This document shows positions 16,242 to 25,465 of a DNA stretch of 64,000 nt, piece by piece. Position numbers and translations under genes: made by a program. Origin of the DNA: an uncultured Pseudomonadales bacterium (GTDB lineage Bacteria; Pseudomonadota; Gammaproteobacteria; Pseudomonadales; Cellvibrionaceae); NCBI GenBank assembly GCA_947487765.1, contig CANKXO010000001.1:1178001-1242000 (forward strand), in the 5' to 3' direction. Below the pieces are notes generated by a model that was not told the origin of the DNA, searched no databases, and saw only the letters and a list, made by a program, of their open reading frames with translations. How positions within the stretch are numbered: the stretch's first letter is position 1; each line of letters begins with the position of its first letter.

Positions 16242-17153
16242 ATGAAAATTGCTATTCTCTCAAGAAACTCAAAACTTTATTCAACACGTAGACTGGTAGA
16301 AGCCGCATTAGAACGAGGCCATGAACCACGAGTCATAGATCACCTACGTTGTTTTATGGATATGGGTACAGATAATCCATCGATACATTATAAAGATGAA
16401 GAGTTTCGGCCTGGAGATTTTGATGCCGTAATCCCTCGTATTGGTGCCTCCGTTACCTTTTATGGTACTGCTGTTGTGCGGCAATTTGAGATGATGGGCA
16501 CCTATTGTATTAATGAATCTGTTGCTATCACTCGCTCTCGTGATAAATTACGCTCAACGCAATTATTATCTCGTAAAGGTGTTGGTATTCCTGTTACTGC
16601 TTTTGCGAATTCGCCTGATGATGTTAATGGCTTAATTCGAGAAGTTGGCGGTGCCCCACTCGTAATAAAATTGTTAGAAGGTACTCAAGGCATCGGCGTT
16701 GTACTAGCCGAAACGAAAAAAGCGGCTGAAAGTGTGATCCAAGCCTTTATGGGAGTAAAAAGTAACATTCTGATACAAGAATTTATTAAAGAAGCTGGTG
16801 GTAGTGATATTCGCTGCTTCGTAGTCGGGGGAAAAGTAATTGCAGCGATGCAAAGAACAGCACCTCCGGGCGAGTTTCGTTCCAACCTGCATAGAGGCGG
16901 TTCTGCACAACTCGTTAAATTGACACCGGCAGAAAGAAGCGCCGCTCTTAAAGCATCAAAAGTCATGGGCTTAAATGTGTGTGGCGTTGATTTATTGCGT
17001 TCGGAGCGTGGACCACTAATTATGGAAGTAAACTCTTCACCAGGCTTGGGCGGCATTGAAGAGTCGACGAAAAAAGATGTTGCAGGTATGATTATTGATT
17101 TTATCGAAAAAAATGCCAAACCCAACAAAACCAAAACACGCGGAAAGGGCTAA
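16242..17153 (+). CDS. rimK: Ribosomal protein S6--L-glutamate ligase RimK
   Basis: A 303-residue ATP-grasp ligase, very close to E. coli RimK (300). It starts [21 protein letters not shown] and contains [26 protein letters not shown], and the ATP-grasp core [21 protein letters not shown] and [15 protein letters not shown] (metal-binding Glu and Asn). RimK adds glutamate residues to the C-terminus of ribosomal protein S6 and can make poly-glutamate. Flanked by the RimB-like gene upstream and a deacylase-like gene 9 bp downstream, it belongs to a ribosome-modification cluster known in many marine gammaproteobacteria. Confidence 0.94.
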   Translation: MKIAILSRNSKLYSTRRLVEAALERGHEPRVIDHLRCFMDMGTDNPSIHYKDEEFRPGDFDAVIPRIGASVTFYGTAVVRQFEMMGTYCINESVAITRSRDKLRSTQLLSRKGVGIPVTAFANSPDDVNGLIREVGGAPLVIKLLEGTQGIGVVLAETKKAAESVIQAFMGVKSNILIQEFIKEAGGSDIRCFVVGGKVIAAMQRTAPPGEFRSNLHRGGSAQLVKLTPAERSAALKASKVMGLNVCGVDLLRSERGPLIMEVNSSPGLGGIEESTKKDVAGMIIDFIEKNAKPNKTKTRGKG

Positions 17154-17162
17154 CGCTATTTT

Positions 17163-18224
17163 ATGCCAACCAAAAATACACCTTTGACCCTAAATGGAAT
17201 TACCGTCAATCCAGGCGAGCACAAAGTTATTGATCTACCTGTAGCTAAGCTTTATACACACGGTGATCAAAGCATACCTGTTCATGTACTCTGCGGAAAA
17301 AACCATGGACCGCGCTTATTTATCAGCGCGGCAATTCATGGAGATGAATTAAATGGTGTGGAAATCATACGTCGCTTGCTTAAAACAAGCTCTTTAAAGC
17401 GTTTACGTGGGACACTGATCGTTATCCCTATTGTTAATATTTTTGGGATTATTTTGCATTCACGTTATCTACCTGATCGACGTGACCTCAATCGCTCTTT
17501 TCCAGGCTCTAAGCGTGGCTCACTTGCTGCAAGGCTTGCACATATCTTTGTTGAAGAAATTGTCAGTCAATGTGATTATGGTATCGACTTACATACAGGT
17601 GCCATTCACCGCTCTAATCTACCACAAATTCGCGCCAACTTAGATGATCCGGAAACAAAGGAGCTCGCTGAAGCATTTGCCGTGCCTGTCTTGCTGAACT
17701 CAAACTTGAGAGATGGCTCGTTACGACAAGTCGCTGATGAGCATGGTGTAAAAGTCCTATTGTATGAAGCCGGTGAAGCACTCAGGTTCGATGAGTTATC
17801 AATTCGAGCAGGGGTACGAGGAATACTCCAGGTAATGCGCAAGTTACAGATGCTTACACCCTCTAAAAGTAAGCGTAAAGTTGAACCCTTCATTGCGCGT
17901 TCAAGTGGTTGGGAACGGGCACCGGAAAGTGGAATAATACGCTCAATCGCCCCTCTTGGTGCACGTATTAAAAAAGATGATCTTCTCGGAGTAGTTTCAG
18001 ATCCATCTGACCTTTTTGATACAACAGAATATGAAATTAGATCTGAATATGATGGAGTTGTTATTGGAAAGAGTAATATCCCTCTTGTTAACGAAGGCGA
18101 TGCTTTATTTCATATAGCACGATTTGAGGAAGATGATAAGGAAGTTGCTGCAAGTGTTGAGGAATTTCAAGCAAAAGGAGAGCAATCCCCTGACCCCGTA
18201 TTTGATGATCAAGAACTTGTTTAA
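17163..18224 (+). CDS. Succinylglutamate desuccinylase/aspartoacylase-family protein
   Basis: A 353-residue zinc carboxypeptidase-fold (M14-like) protein. The zinc motif AAIHGDELNGVE (His and Glu) and later GIDLHTGA (His) supply the metal ligands; the general base lies around LLYEAGEALRF. The C-terminal ~90 residues look like the all-beta lipoyl/barrel-like domain seen in AstE/AspA relatives (GIIRSIAPLGARIKKDDLLG). It follows rimK by 9 bp and is almost certainly co-transcribed. A RimK-associated role, such as acting on glutamylated or N-acylated amino acids, is inferred from context only. The C-terminal tail is acidic (EEDDKE...). Confidence 0.85.
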   Translation: MPTKNTPLTLNGITVNPGEHKVIDLPVAKLYTHGDQSIPVHVLCGKNHGPRLFISAAIHGDELNGVEIIRRLLKTSSLKRLRGTLIVIPIVNIFGIILHSRYLPDRRDLNRSFPGSKRGSLAARLAHIFVEEIVSQCDYGIDLHTGAIHRSNLPQIRANLDDPETKELAEAFAVPVLLNSNLRDGSLRQVADEHGVKVLLYEAGEALRFDELSIRAGVRGILQVMRKLQMLTPSKSKRKVEPFIARSSGWERAPESGIIRSIAPLGARIKKDDLLGVVSDPSDLFDTTEYEIRSEYDGVVIGKSNIPLVNEGDALFHIARFEEDDKEVAASVEEFQAKGEQSPDPVFDDQELV

Positions 18225-18245
18225 AAGTAATTAAACAAAGCGTTA

Positions 18246-18644
18246 TCACTTTTTATCCAAATGATATCTAAGCGCTATTTGGATACATGTTCTTAATGCA
18301 TTTTCAGGAATTTTTTTATTTATATTAAAGACAACCGCCCTATTTCCTTCATAAGAAAACTCTTCTGGAAATAAGGTAGTATATTGATCAATTAAATTAG
18401 TTTTGCAATTAACATAGAGTGCATATTCATCAGGGCATTTGGGTCGCCAATCGATTCTGATCGTTGTACCGCTTTTTGTTTCTGAGGTCAGATAAGACAG
18501 CTGATCCCACTTTAGCGTTTCTTCTATTAGACCAACTCCATCAGTATTTTTAGCAACATCCAGAATTAATGCTCTTAAATAAAGAAGTTTCTTTTTAATA
18601 GGGTCAGGATAAGATTCAATTTTCTTATTAACCGTCTTATCCAT
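18246..18644 (-). CDS. DUF1801 protein
   Basis: About 132 residues from the ATG chosen. A GTG at 18665, directly after the gor stop codon, would add seven residues. YPDPIKKKLLYLRALI and ETLKWDQLSYL match the DUF1801 pattern (SCP-like small alpha/beta fold, no established activity). It follows gor on the same strand without a gap and is presumably co-transcribed with it. Convergent with the rim cluster, 21 bp apart. Confidence 0.75.
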   Translation of the reverse strand: MDKTVNKKIESYPDPIKKKLLYLRALILDVAKNTDGVGLIEETLKWDQLSYLTSETKSGTTIRIDWRPKCPDEYALYVNCKTNLIDQYTTLFPEEFSYEGNRAVVFNINKKIPENALRTCIQIALRYHLDKK

Positions 18645-18665
18645 AACCCTATAAACTCTGCTCAC

Positions 18666-20039
18666 TTACTCAATAATATAAGCGGGTTCGCGCATCGTTA
18701 CAAACTCTTCTGCCGCTGTTGGATGAATACCTATAGTAGTATCAAAATCAGCTTTAGTTGCGCCAGCTCTGATCGCAATCGCTAAGCCTTGAACAATTTC
18801 TCCCGCATCAGAACCCACCATATGACAACCAATGATTTTATCTGTTTTCTGGTCAACCAGTAATTTCATGAATGTACGTTCATCCAAACCGCTTAGTGTG
18901 TGTTTCATATGTTTAAAGTTTGATTTAAAAACAGCCACCGATTCAAACTTTTCTTTCGCTTGTTCTTCGCTATAACCTACTGTGCCAATATTTGGCTGAG
19001 AAAAAACAGCGGTTGGAATAAAATCATAATCAACAACTTGCGTTTTGTGCCCTTCCACTTTGGAATAAAGGTTTCTTGCCAATGCCATTCCTTCTGCTAA
19101 TGCCACAGGTGTTAATTGAACACGGTCAATGGCATCACCAACAGCATAGATAGAAGGTTCTGCTGTTTGAAAGTTATCGTCAACAACAATTGCACCATTA
19201 GGCTTCAGTTCCACTTGAGTATTTTCCAAGCCCAGGTTTTCTGTTTTTGGCTTACGACCCGTTGCATACATAATTGCATCAACTTCAATCGTTGAACTAT
19301 CAGTCAATGTTACTAATAGAGAACCGTCGGCTTGTTTCTCTATCGCCGTTGCATTGCTATTAAATTTAAGATCAACGCCTTTCTTTGTCATCTCATTGGC
19401 AACAAATTCACGTATATCCATATCGAAACCACGTAAGAACATCTCACCTCGATAAAGCAAATGAGTTTCGCTGCCTAAGCCTTGAAAAATTCCTGCAAAT
19501 TCCACCGCAATATACCCACCACCAACGACGATCACTCGTTTCGGGAATTCATCAAGATAAAATACTTCATTAGAGCTAATAATATGCTCTTTACCCGGAA
19601 TATCAGGAACAACAGGCCAGCCACCAACAGCAACTAAAATACGCTCAGCCGTATACTGTTTGCCATTAACATCAACAGTATGCGCATCAACAACAGTCCC
19701 TCGACCATGGACAATCTCGACACCTGCATTATCGAGCATGTTGTTATAAATGCCGTTTAAGCGCTCGATTTCTTTCGTTTTATTGTCTCGTAATATCGGC
19801 CAATCAAAACTTGTTTCACCCACTGACCAACCAAAACCCGCAGCAGCTTCAAATTCTTCAGCAAAGTGAGAACCATAGACAAATAGTTTCTTGGGAACAC
19901 AACCCACATTGACACAAGTGCCACCCAAATATAAATCTTCGGCAACAGCAACTTTAGCGCCTAAACCAGCAGCAATTCGGCTGGCCCGTACACCGCCTGA
20001 ACCTGCACCAACAACAAATAAATCATAATCGTAAGACAT
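18666..20039 (-). CDS. gor: Glutathione-disulfide reductase
   Basis: About 457 residues. The FAD-binding [16 protein letters not shown] is at the N-terminus, the redox disulfide is [14 protein letters not shown], and the NADPH-binding site is [19 protein letters not shown]. The C-terminal [14 protein letters not shown] carries the catalytic His-Glu pair. The enzyme keeps glutathione reduced using NADPH. The start is set at the ATG giving MSYDYDLF, with AGGA 7 nt upstream; an extra eight codons upstream have no support. It is divergent from the YebC-family gene. Confidence 0.93.
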   Translation of the reverse strand: MSYDYDLFVVGAGSGGVRASRIAAGLGAKVAVAEDLYLGGTCVNVGCVPKKLFVYGSHFAEEFEAAAGFGWSVGETSFDWPILRDNKTKEIERLNGIYNNMLDNAGVEIVHGRGTVVDAHTVDVNGKQYTAERILVAVGGWPVVPDIPGKEHIISSNEVFYLDEFPKRVIVVGGGYIAVEFAGIFQGLGSETHLLYRGEMFLRGFDMDIREFVANEMTKKGVDLKFNSNATAIEKQADGSLLVTLTDSSTIEVDAIMYATGRKPKTENLGLENTQVELKPNGAIVVDDNFQTAEPSIYAVGDAIDRVQLTPVALAEGMALARNLYSKVEGHKTQVVDYDFIPTAVFSQPNIGTVGYSEEQAKEKFESVAVFKSNFKHMKHTLSGLDERTFMKLLVDQKTDKIIGCHMVGSDAGEIVQGLAIAIRAGATKADFDTTIGIHPTAAEEFVTMREPAYIIE

Positions 20040-20322
20040 GGTTATTCCTAAAAATAAGTCCAAAAATAGTTCGCTATAATACAGTAGTTAGGTATTACTG
20101 AGTAATCAAGCGACTTTATCACTTAGATAATGTCAATCTATGGAAGTCATTGGATACTTCTACCCGGAAGCCAATACTCTAATACTACCCCTACTGATTT
20201 AACTCTTTTTCAGTTAAGCTTTAATAGACAGGGCGTAAGCTGTAAAATTCAGCATTTAGCCGAATTCCAGCTATAAAATTTAGTTATCAATAAAGCATCA
20301 ACAGTAATAACAGGACTACGAT

Positions 20323-21039
20323 ATGGGCAGAGCCTACCAAAACCGCAAAGAATCTATGGCGAAAACCTCTGATGCCAAAGCCAAGGTATATAGCAAATAT
20401 GGCCGTGAAATATACGTTTGTGCCAAAGCTGGTGGCGTTGACCCTGATGGAAACTTAGCATTGCGCAGCATGATGGATCGTGCAAAAAAAGATCAAGTCC
20501 CCTCTCATGTGATTGAAAAAGCTCTAGATAAGGCTAAAGGTGGTGGTGGCGAAGATTTTGCGACAGCCCGCTATGAAGGTTTTGGTCCTGGGAATTGCAT
20601 GGTTATTGTTGATTGTTTGACCGACAACCCTAATCGTACCTTTGGTGATGTTCGTATATGCTTTACCAAAACAAAAAGTAAAATTGGCACACAAGGTAGT
20701 GTTAGCCACATGTTTGACCACAGCGCCATTCTCGTTTTTGCGGGTGATGATGAAGAAGCAGCACTTGATGCATTGATGATGGCCGATGTTGATGTAACCG
20801 ATATCGAAAATGAAGATGGAAAGATAACAGTTTTTACGCCTCATACAGAATACTTTAAGGCAAAACAGGCATTGACTGACTCTATTGAAAATATTGATTT
20901 TGATGTTGATGAAATTCAATTTATTCCACAAACCTCCACTCCTATTGCGCCAGAAGATATGGAAATGTTCGAAAAATTCCTCGAAATGCTAAATGATTTA
21001 GATGACGTGCAAAATGTTTATCATAATGCTGAAATATAA
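20323..21039 (+). CDS. YebC/PmpR-family protein, YeeN subtype
   Basis: A 238-residue protein, the same length as E. coli Yee[31 protein letters not shown] and [13 protein letters not shown] place it in the YebC family; the C-terminal [11 protein letters not shown] is typical. Family members bind DNA as transcription regulators, and some act on ribosomes stalled at proline stretches (TACO1/YebC type). Which of these applies here cannot be told from sequence. It stands alone with a stem-loop following. Confidence 0.88.
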   Translation: MGRAYQNRKESMAKTSDAKAKVYSKYGREIYVCAKAGGVDPDGNLALRSMMDRAKKDQVPSHVIEKALDKAKGGGGEDFATARYEGFGPGNCMVIVDCLTDNPNRTFGDVRICFTKTKSKIGTQGSVSHMFDHSAILVFAGDDEEAALDALMMADVDVTDIENEDGKITVFTPHTEYFKAKQALTDSIENIDFDVDEIQFIPQTSTPIAPEDMEMFEKFLEMLNDLDDVQNVYHNAEI

Positions 21040-21099
21040 ATATTTATAATCAACATTATCTCTTAGACAAGCACTATCTCTATTAATAATTTTCTCTAG

Positions 21100-21121
21100 T
21101 GTGCTATTCTTAAATAGCACA
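21100..21121 (+). terminator. Stem-loop between yebC-family gene and ppnN
   Basis: TGTGCTATT / AATAGCACA (21100-21108, 21113-21121), a perfect 9-bp stem with a 4-nt loop CTTA. There is no T run, so it is a weak terminator or an RNA-stabilising hairpin; it could also be a palindromic operator for ppnN. Confidence 0.45.
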
Positions 21122-21152
21122 TACACGATTATTCCTAAGAGTTGATATTTCT

Positions 21153-22517
21153 GTGAAAAAAATACCACATGCTTTTGTTCGCCCTGCTAATAGCAGTTTA
21201 AATCTTTTATCTCATCGAGAGATTGAGGGTGTAATGAATTCTGAAAGTCACACTTATGAATTATTTAGACAGTGCGCACTAGCTGTACTTAATACTGATA
21301 GCATCGAAGATGATGCCGCAATTATCGCTGAGTATTTCAGTGATTTCTCTATACATATCATTCCTCAATCGCGCGGCATCAAGTTAGAAGTCATTAATGC
21401 TCCCGCATCTGCGTTTGTTGATGGAAAAATGATTCGTGGTATTCAGGAGCATTTATTTTCTGTACTACGAGATATTGTATACACTCACCACAAAATGTCT
21501 GTTGGCGGACGTTTCGATTTCAATACAGCTGATGGCATTACTGATTCTGTATTTAGAATTCTACGCAATGCCGGAATTGTAAAAGCGAATGTTCAACCAC
21601 ATCTTGTTGTCTGTTGGGGTGGACATTCAATTCCCCGTCAGGAATATGATCACACGAAACATGTTGGTTACCAGCTAGGCCTGAGAGGCTTAGGTATTGC
21701 GACAGGTTGTGGTATTGGTGCAATGAAGGGGCCAATGAAAGGCGCTGTTGTTGGCCATGGTAAACAGCAAATTGCAGATGGCCGTTATATAGGCATAACA
21801 GAACCTGGCATTATTGCATCCGAATCACCAAACCCAACAGTCAATGAACTAGTTATCTTACCCGATATTGAAAAACGCCTTGAAGCGTTTGTTCGGCTCG
21901 CACATAGTATTATTGTTTTTCCTGGTGGCGCTGGAACAGCAGAGGAAGTACTCTATTTGCTTGGGTTACTAATGCACCCCGCTAACCATTCTTTGCAAAT
22001 TCCTATTATATTTTCTGCCTCAGAAGAAAGTGCTGAATACTTTCAAAGTCTCGATAAATTTATTCGATTTACATTAGGTGAAGATGCAACAAAATATTAT
22101 GAAATTATTATTGATCACCCTGATATTGTTGCGCAGAGAATCCAGCAAGGGGTCGAAAAAGTACATCGATATCGCCGCAATAATAGTGAATCTTATGCCT
22201 ATAACTGGCAGTTAACTATCCCTGATGAGTTTCAGCAACCTTTCGACCCAAGCCATGACAATATGAAGCAGTTAAACTTGCATCGTGATCAGCCTGACTA
22301 TCAGCTTGCCGCAGAGTTAAGACGTGCCTTTTCAGGCATTGTAGCCGGCAATGTAAAGGCTAATGGAATCGAACGCATCAAAAAACATGGACCTTATTTA
22401 CTTAAAGGTGATTCTAAACTGATCGAAGCACTCGAAAAGTTATTAGTTTCATTTGTGCAACAAGGTAGAATGAAACTGAATGGTGAATATAAGCCTTGCT
22501 ATAAATTGGTTTCATAA
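21153..22517 (+). CDS. ppnN: Nucleotide 5'-monophosphate nucleosidase PpnN (LOG family)
   Basis: A 454-residue protein, exactly the length of E. coli PpnN (YgdH). The LOG-family motif is FPGGAGTAEEVLYLLG; VCWGGHSIPRQEYDHTKHVGYQLGLR and ATGCGIGAMKGPMKGA form the phosphate-binding region. The C-terminal half (RRAFSGIVAGNVK, then KKHGPYLLKGD) is shared only with PpnN. It cleaves purine and pyrimidine nucleoside monophosphates to base and ribose-5-phosphate and is stimulated by (p)ppGpp in E. coli. The start codon is GTG, with a weak purine stretch (AAGAG) before it. Confidence 0.93.
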   Translation: MKKIPHAFVRPANSSLNLLSHREIEGVMNSESHTYELFRQCALAVLNTDSIEDDAAIIAEYFSDFSIHIIPQSRGIKLEVINAPASAFVDGKMIRGIQEHLFSVLRDIVYTHHKMSVGGRFDFNTADGITDSVFRILRNAGIVKANVQPHLVVCWGGHSIPRQEYDHTKHVGYQLGLRGLGIATGCGIGAMKGPMKGAVVGHGKQQIADGRYIGITEPGIIASESPNPTVNELVILPDIEKRLEAFVRLAHSIIVFPGGAGTAEEVLYLLGLLMHPANHSLQIPIIFSASEESAEYFQSLDKFIRFTLGEDATKYYEIIIDHPDIVAQRIQQGVEKVHRYRRNNSESYAYNWQLTIPDEFQQPFDPSHDNMKQLNLHRDQPDYQLAAELRRAFSGIVAGNVKANGIERIKKHGPYLLKGDSKLIEALEKLLVSFVQQGRMKLNGEYKPCYKLVS

Positions 22518-22541
22518 AACAATTTATATACGCATCATTTA

Positions 22542-23156
22542 TTATTTAAGTCCCATCGCCTGCCGCTCACGATCATTGAGCAAATCTACTGGCACTAAAG
22601 AAAATTTCCTTGGTGCCGTTGGTGAACCACCGTAATCTCCCATTCCCACGTGCAATTGAAAATCATCAGCCTCTTGACATACAACTATATGGAAAAATTC
22701 TTTTATATCAGATGATGGCCAATCATTTAAAAAGATTTTTGCTAACAACCACATATAACCATGAAGTCTATCATCTGACAGTTTTCGCAGCTCTTCAATA
22801 GATTCATTGGTTGGCCAAGGCAATACTGTAACAATCATATTAATTTTTTCAGCATTATCTTGATATCGATAGTTTTGCGCTTCCGAATACTTTTTAGAAC
22901 AAAGTATATTCCATACAATATCTTCCACATGGTTAGAAAATACTGAATCACATCGTGACACATATTCTGTTGGAATAACGTGGGACATTTCTTTTGCTTT
23001 ATCTATCTGGACTCTTATATGCTCTTGAAGAGTTATTTTATTTTCATCGACAAATTCAGCAAGTTCTGAATTCTCTCTACATTTCTTATAATTATACTCT
23101 TTTATCGATCCAGCAGATAAAAACGATGATACTGTTGAAAATAATTTATTTAACAC
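22542..23156 (-). CDS. Hypothetical protein, 204 aa
   Basis: I do not recognise this protein. It has no signal peptide and no clear membrane segment, and is mixed alpha/beta with many acidic and aromatic residues. Near the C-terminus it has FQLHVGMGDYGGSPTAPRKFSLVP. The N-terminal 15 residues are mildly hydrophobic (LNKLFSTVSSFLSAG). It is first in line of a minus-strand set with the next small membrane protein 28 bp upstream, so the two may be co-transcribed. Codon use looks like that of the neighbours. Confidence 0.6.
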   Translation of the reverse strand: MLNKLFSTVSSFLSAGSIKEYNYKKCRENSELAEFVDENKITLQEHIRVQIDKAKEMSHVIPTEYVSRCDSVFSNHVEDIVWNILCSKKYSEAQNYRYQDNAEKINMIVTVLPWPTNESIEELRKLSDDRLHGYMWLLAKIFLNDWPSSDIKEFFHIVVCQEADDFQLHVGMGDYGGSPTAPRKFSLVPVDLLNDRERQAMGLK

Positions 23157-23184
23157 GAAAAATATGACCTAAAATTAAATCGAA

Positions 23185-23532
23185 TTATGCAGGTTTAACA
23201 GGTTCAGCACCAGGCTTATAATCTGGATGTTTTAACACTTCATCAATATAGCGTTGTACATAAACTCTTCCACGATAAGTAAAAATCCAGATATAAATTA
23301 AAATAATGGCCAAAAACAATCCAACCGTCATCGCAGCTTGACTGAACACTAAAGACAATATACACCCTATAACTAACGCGATACCACTTTGTATTTTTGC
23401 ATTTTTTAATAATTTATCTTTGCATTTAATAGCTTCTTCTTCAGTGTGTACACCACTGTCATGAAACGTTTTGCAAATCATATAAAAATCGAGTTGTTTT
23501 TTTCGTTCAAGTTTATTTAATTGGATACTCAT
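23185..23532 (-). CDS. Small membrane protein of unknown function, 115 aa
   Basis: I do not recognise the family. There is an N-terminal charged, helical region (LERKKQLDFYMICKTF..EEEAIKCKDKLLKNAK), two adjacent hydrophobic segments (about 48-66 and 68-87) forming a likely hairpin in the inner membrane, and a short C-terminal tail with a proline-rich end (PGAEPVKPA). It lies between the 204-aa unknown and the YchJ-like gene on the same strand. Confidence 0.6.
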   Translation of the reverse strand: MSIQLNKLERKKQLDFYMICKTFHDSGVHTEEEAIKCKDKLLKNAKIQSGIALVIGCILSLVFSQAAMTVGLFLAIILIYIWIFTYRGRVYVQRYIDEVLKHPDYKPGAEPVKPA

Positions 23533-23578
23533 ATATTTTTTACCTAATTTAAAAATGGATTGAATGTAAATTTTGCTA

Positions 23579-23968
23579 CTAAGAGCTCATTTCTTCACCC
23601 ACATAAAACCACTGACCACTTATTCGTTTAAAAACAGATTTTTCGTGATGATCTGCTTCATTATTTTGCTTATCTAAAAAAGTCGCTCGAAACTCAACAT
23701 AACCGTCATCGCCCTTTTGAGATTTACTAATAATGCTTAAACCAATCCATTCTATATTTTTTTGAGATAATTCTACTTCATTAAGGCCTTTTGCCATTAC
23801 TGGCAACCATGTTTTTAACAAATAATTACCGTGGCCGCCCAATGCATAAGCTGTATAACGTGAACGCATTAACTGTTCAGGTGTTTTAGCATTATTCCCT
23901 TCACTCAAAAAACGACCGCAACACTTATCATACGTTTTTCGACTATTGCAGAGGCAAAAGTCTCCCAT
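23579..23968 (-). CDS. YchJ-like protein (UPF0225) lacking the C-terminal SEC-C motif
   Basis: A 129-residue relative of E. coli YchJ (152). The N-terminal SEC-C zinc motif CLCNSRKTYDKCC and LMRSRYTAYALG, LKTWLP are conserved. The second, C-terminal SEC-C motif found in E. coli YchJ is absent; the protein ends soon after QWFYVGEEMSS. Function is not established; SEC-C motifs bind zinc and often mediate protein contacts. Its start codon overlaps the djlA stop, suggesting translational coupling. Confidence 0.8.
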   Translation of the reverse strand: MGDFCLCNSRKTYDKCCGRFLSEGNNAKTPEQLMRSRYTAYALGGHGNYLLKTWLPVMAKGLNEVELSQKNIEWIGLSIISKSQKGDDGYVEFRATFLDKQNNEADHHEKSVFKRISGQWFYVGEEMSS

Positions 23969-24771
23969 TAATTTTTCCGGGATTTTTTAATCAGATCATA
24001 TGCGGCTTGTACTTCCTGAGAACGCTCAGTTGCAGCCTTAAGCATGTCATCCGGAACACCCTGTCCCATTAATTTATCTGGATGATATTCACTCATCAAT
24101 TTACGATAAGCTTTCTTTACCTCTCCATCACTCGCTGTTGCTGAAACGCCCAAAGCAGTATAAGCAGTTGTAAGATCATCTTTGGCGTTTTTACCCGCTG
24201 AATATTGTTGATAACCTCCGCCCGCAAAAGACCCTTGAGCCTTGATCATCCGCAGGAGCTGCTCAAATGCAAAGTTTGAATAATTTAAACCTTGAGCAAC
24301 TCTCCTTAGCGCACTTTCTTCATTTTTATCAAATTTTCCATCCGCCAGAGCAGTGTTAACCAAGTAGACAATCAGCATCTGCGATAGTTGTGCACGATGC
24401 CCACAGACTTCCCGAAAGATCTTTAATGTTTCTTCAGGGTCGAAATCAGGTACTGAGCCTATTTTAAATAGACGGATAGCTTCACGCTTATGATCGGCCG
24501 TTAAGCCCATCTGCCCCATTAGCTGTTCTGTTTGCTTAATTTCCTCTTCAGATACCCTACCATCAGCTTTGGCCAGATAACCTATGAGAGTAAATGTAGT
24601 CTCAAAAAACGTACTTTGAATAGCCGCTAATTTTTCAGGGGACTCATGCTCTTTAAATTTTCTTAGTGCTTTATCAAATATATGCCCGACAAACAAACCC
24701 AGCAAACCACCGAAAAATCCACCACTACTAAAACCAATTAAACCGCCAATTAACTTACCAAAAACCATCAT
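23968..24771 (-). CDS. djlA: Membrane-anchored co-chaperone DjlA (TerB and J domains)
   Basis: About 267 residues from the start chosen. Order: glycine-rich transmembrane segment (KLIGGLIGFSSGGFFGGLLGLFVGHIFDKA), a TerB-like helical domain (IGYLAKADGRVSEEEIKQTEQLM; NTALADGKFDKNEE), then a C-terminal J domain with the HPD triad in YRKLMSEYHPDKLM. It stimulates DnaK from the inner membrane; E. coli DjlA influences capsule and envelope stress signalling. The frame extends to 24846, but AGGA lies 3-4 nt before the ATG at 24771 and other DjlA proteins begin at this point. It is probably the first gene of an operon with ychJ-like and the two unknown genes. Confidence 0.9.
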   Translation of the reverse strand: MMVFGKLIGGLIGFSSGGFFGGLLGLFVGHIFDKALRKFKEHESPEKLAAIQSTFFETTFTLIGYLAKADGRVSEEEIKQTEQLMGQMGLTADHKREAIRLFKIGSVPDFDPEETLKIFREVCGHRAQLSQMLIVYLVNTALADGKFDKNEESALRRVAQGLNYSNFAFEQLLRMIKAQGSFAGGGYQQYSAGKNAKDDLTTAYTALGVSATASDGEVKKAYRKLMSEYHPDKLMGQGVPDDMLKAATERSQEVQAAYDLIKKSRKN

Positions 24772-25089
24772 TATTCCTATCAGAACAGCTAAGCCTATAT
24801 AAGACCTGCATTGTACATTATCAAGCAGCCAGCCAATAATCTGCATAATAACAACTGTTTTTGGGTTTCACGAGGCATTTTATCGTATGACACGCTTAAA
24901 TTGGCATACACTTTCAGGGGTTATATGATAAGAAAAGCACCGATAAATAGCTCTAAGTTTTCGCTATAGATTACTATTTATAAACAAGACTCACTAATCG
25001 ATATCTGTAAAACCACAGTATTTTGATCGAGAATGGTTAAATAGAGAGGTAACTTAATTTAAAAGGGTTTTGAAGAGGAGAAAAACGTA

Positions 25090-25119
25090 ATGGAAGGATT
25101 TAATAGCATGTCGTACTGA
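25090..25119 (+). CDS. Possible nine-residue small ORF
   Basis: ATG at 25090 follows AGAGGAGA (SD-like) by about 7 nt and opens a frame MEGFNSMSY before TGA. The ribosome binding site is the best in the region, which is why it is listed. No known peptide is recognised. It could also be the remains of the start of a lost gene. Confidence 0.2.
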   Translation: MEGFNSMSY

Positions 25120-25203
25120 CATTAACATCACATAAAACGCGCTTAAGCTCTATTTTTTGTACTTATGCAGTAAAGATTATTTGGCCAGCAAGTAAGACAA
25201 ATG

Positions 25204-25229
25204 ATGAGGAGACTACCTGCTCTCCTCAT
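25204..25229. terminator. Hairpin in the djlA-gabD gap
   Basis: Perfect 9-bp arms ATGAGGAGA / TCTCCTCAT (25204-25212, 25221-25229) with an 8-nt loop CTACCTGC. No T run follows on either strand. It could end a small transcript read from the 25.0-kb region. Confidence 0.4.
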
Positions 25230-25465
25230 TAAGTGCATCAATATAAACAACGATCTCATCTTTTCTAATAAGATTGATATATTTTACATGCTCACTACCC
25301 TTATATATCAAGGTAAACTTTTAGATTCTGAGTGCCTTATCATTATTTAATAACTATGCATAATTACTAATGCAGCTTTTTAAATAAAATTACAAGCTTA
25401 GAATTTATTTTTTCACTCTAAAACAATTAAAAAGTGCTTGATAATAACGCAAACACTTTTCTACA

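Larger units (their letters stand above)
24772..25465. other. About 690-bp AT-rich region without a full gene
   Basis: No ORF of ordinary size is credible here. The upstream part must hold the djlA promoter (-). The middle contains a nine-codon ORF with a strong ribosome binding site and a hairpin about 85 bp after it (separate entries). The rest is very AT-rich with no clear element. Together with the size, this suggests either a decayed gene or an unannotated small RNA. Confidence 0.45.
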
